From assembly GCA_004558185.1 (NCBI GenBank), contig SFDP01000057.1, forward strand, positions 1 to 13,829: DNA of 13,829 nucleotides. The letters run 5' to 3'. The stretch is from Lachnospiraceae bacterium (GTDB lineage Bacteria > Bacillota > Clostridia > Lachnospirales > Lachnospiraceae). Below, piece after piece: positions 13,108 to 13,829 of this stretch (the first letter of the stretch is position 1; each line of letters opens with the position of its first letter). The translations under genes were made by a program, and so were the position numbers. Below the pieces are notes generated by a model. The model saw nothing but the letters and a program-made list of their open reading frames with translations, did no database searches and had not been told where the DNA came from.

Positions 13108-13767
13108 ATGAAGCATATTTTACTACTTGAAGATGATGAAAATTTAAATAGAGGAATCAGTTTAAAGCTTGGCAAGGAAGGATATCATGTGTTTTCGGCA
13201 GGTACCATATCAGAAGCGAACTCCATATTTAGTAAAGAAAGTATTGATCTTGTCATCAGTGATATTACGTTACCGGATGGAAATGGTTTGGATTTCGGGA
13301 AAGTGGTAAGAGAAAAAAGCAATGCAGTCTTGATTTATTTAACAGCAATGGATCAGGAAATTGATATTGTAAATGGATATGATACAGGCGCAGACGACTA
13401 TATCACCAAACCCTTTTCGGTAAATATTCTTATATCTAAGGTAAATGCTTTTATGAGAAAATTAGGGAATAAAGAAGAGGGAATCTATATTTCAGGAGAT
13501 ATTGAAGTATTTGTAAATGATATGCAGGTGAAAAAAGCTGGGACACTTATTACATTAAGCAAAACGGAACTACAGCTTTTGATCTTTCTCCTTGACAATG
13601 CAGGACATATACTTTCCAAGGAAAGTATACTTGAAAAGGTATGGAGCCTGGATGGGCAGTTTGTGGATGACAATACAGTAACGGTAAATATCAGTCGTCT
13701 TAAGAATAAGCTCGGAACAGACCGTATAGAAAAGTTACTATTCACAGTCGATTTGCTGACACGATAA
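13108..13767 (+). CDS. OmpR/PhoB-family response regulator with aberrant C-terminus
   Basis: This 219-aa protein starts MKHILLLEDDEN. The receiver domain (1-118) has D9/D10, phospho-acceptor Asp52 (VISDITLPDGNG), Thr79 and Lys101 (TKPF). A winged-helix domain follows (ISGDIEVFVNDMQVKKAG, LSKTELQLLIFLLDNAGHILSKESILEKVW, VDDNTVTVNISRLKNKLG). Family members normally end in an FTVRGxGYxW-type wing hairpin; here the last residues are FTVDLLTR and stop, so the wing is lost. The ATG at 13108 was chosen because it fits the family start; the frame opens at 13042 within the leader dyad. The ribosome binding site is weak (GGGA). No sensor kinase follows inside the window, only a hairpin and a new ribosome binding site. 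Confidence 0.82.
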   Translation: MKHILLLEDDENLNRGISLKLGKEGYHVFSAGTISEANSIFSKESIDLVISDITLPDGNGLDFGKVVREKSNAVLIYLTAMDQEIDIVNGYDTGADDYITKPFSVNILISKVNAFMRKLGNKEEGIYISGDIEVFVNDMQVKKAGTLITLSKTELQLLIFLLDNAGHILSKESILEKVWSLDGQFVDDNTVTVNISRLKNKLGTDRIEKLLFTVDLLTR

Positions 13768-13769
13768 AT

Positions 13770-13793
13770 AGAGCGGAGCTATAACGCCGCTCT
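13770..13793 (+). terminator. Hairpin after the response regulator
   Basis: AGAGCGG (13770-13776) and CCGCTCT (13787-13793) form a perfect 7-bp stem with a 10-nt loop two bases after the stop codon. Only TCACTCG follows, so it is a weak or Rho-assisted terminator at best. It separates the regulator from the next gene. Confidence 0.45.
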
Positions 13794-13818
13794 TCACTCG
13801 ATATTCTGATGTATATTC

Positions 13819-13829
13819 AGGGAGGTGAT
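13819..13829 (+). promoter_or_regulatory. Shine-Dalgarno of a gene starting beyond the window
   Basis: The window ends with AGGGAGGTGAT, a near-perfect ribosome binding site about 26 nt after the preceding hairpin. The start codon it serves must lie just outside, so the product is unknown. Confidence 0.55.

Noticed and set aside
1..13829. CRISPR array, tRNA or rRNA genes, full insertion sequence
   Set aside because: No regularly spaced repeats, no cloverleaf or rRNA signature, and no transposase reading frame were found on either strand.

Overview
The window looks like a chromosomal segment of a low-to-moderate GC Gram-positive anaerobe, most probably a Lachnospiraceae member (Blautia / Ruminococcus gnavus / Dorea type). 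The reasons are strong AGGAGG-type ribosome binding sites, the Firmicutes gene neighbourhood yaaO - yaaR - holB - ricT(yaaT) - trmN(yabB), and the LytTR + DUF3021 and YefM/YoeB modules. The species is inferred; no rRNA gene is present.

Left part (1-3412, all on the minus strand): a compact quorum-sensing bacteriocin locus. In transcription order it has a promoter at 3384-3412 and a roughly 270-nt structured leader that holds a 185-bp inverted-repeat-bounded element. An AgrA/ComE-type LytTR response regulator and an AgrC/ComD-type histidine kinase follow. Next come a tandem 20-bp direct repeat that fits a LytTR operator and, just below it, an extended -10 promoter. Four very small genes follow: a 23-aa peptide ending in GG, a 46-aa double-glycine-leader peptide (candidate inducing pheromone), and two peptides of 49 and 48 aa with double-glycine leaders and GxxxG-rich cores, which look like a two-peptide (class IIb) bacteriocin. 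No dedicated ABC exporter/peptidase or immunity gene lies inside the window. A possible gene start at the left edge suggests the operon continues to the left.

Middle part (3409-10962, minus strand): housekeeping genes. They are polysaccharide deacetylase, Orn/Lys/Arg decarboxylase (YaaO-like), pyruvate kinase, YaaR (DUF327), HolB (DNA polymerase III delta'), RicT/YaaT (PSP1) with a long charged tail, and TrmN6 (tRNA1Val methyltransferase). The last four are tightly packed and probably co-transcribed.

Right part (11170-13829): an accessory regulatory patch. A YefM-YoeB toxin-antitoxin pair (minus strand) has a near-consensus promoter and a clear terminator. Divergent from it is a LytTR-only regulator followed by a broken DUF3021 membrane-protein gene. 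Last comes an OmpR-family response regulator whose C-terminal wing is replaced, with no kinase gene before the window ends. The window closes on a strong Shine-Dalgarno for a gene that begins outside.
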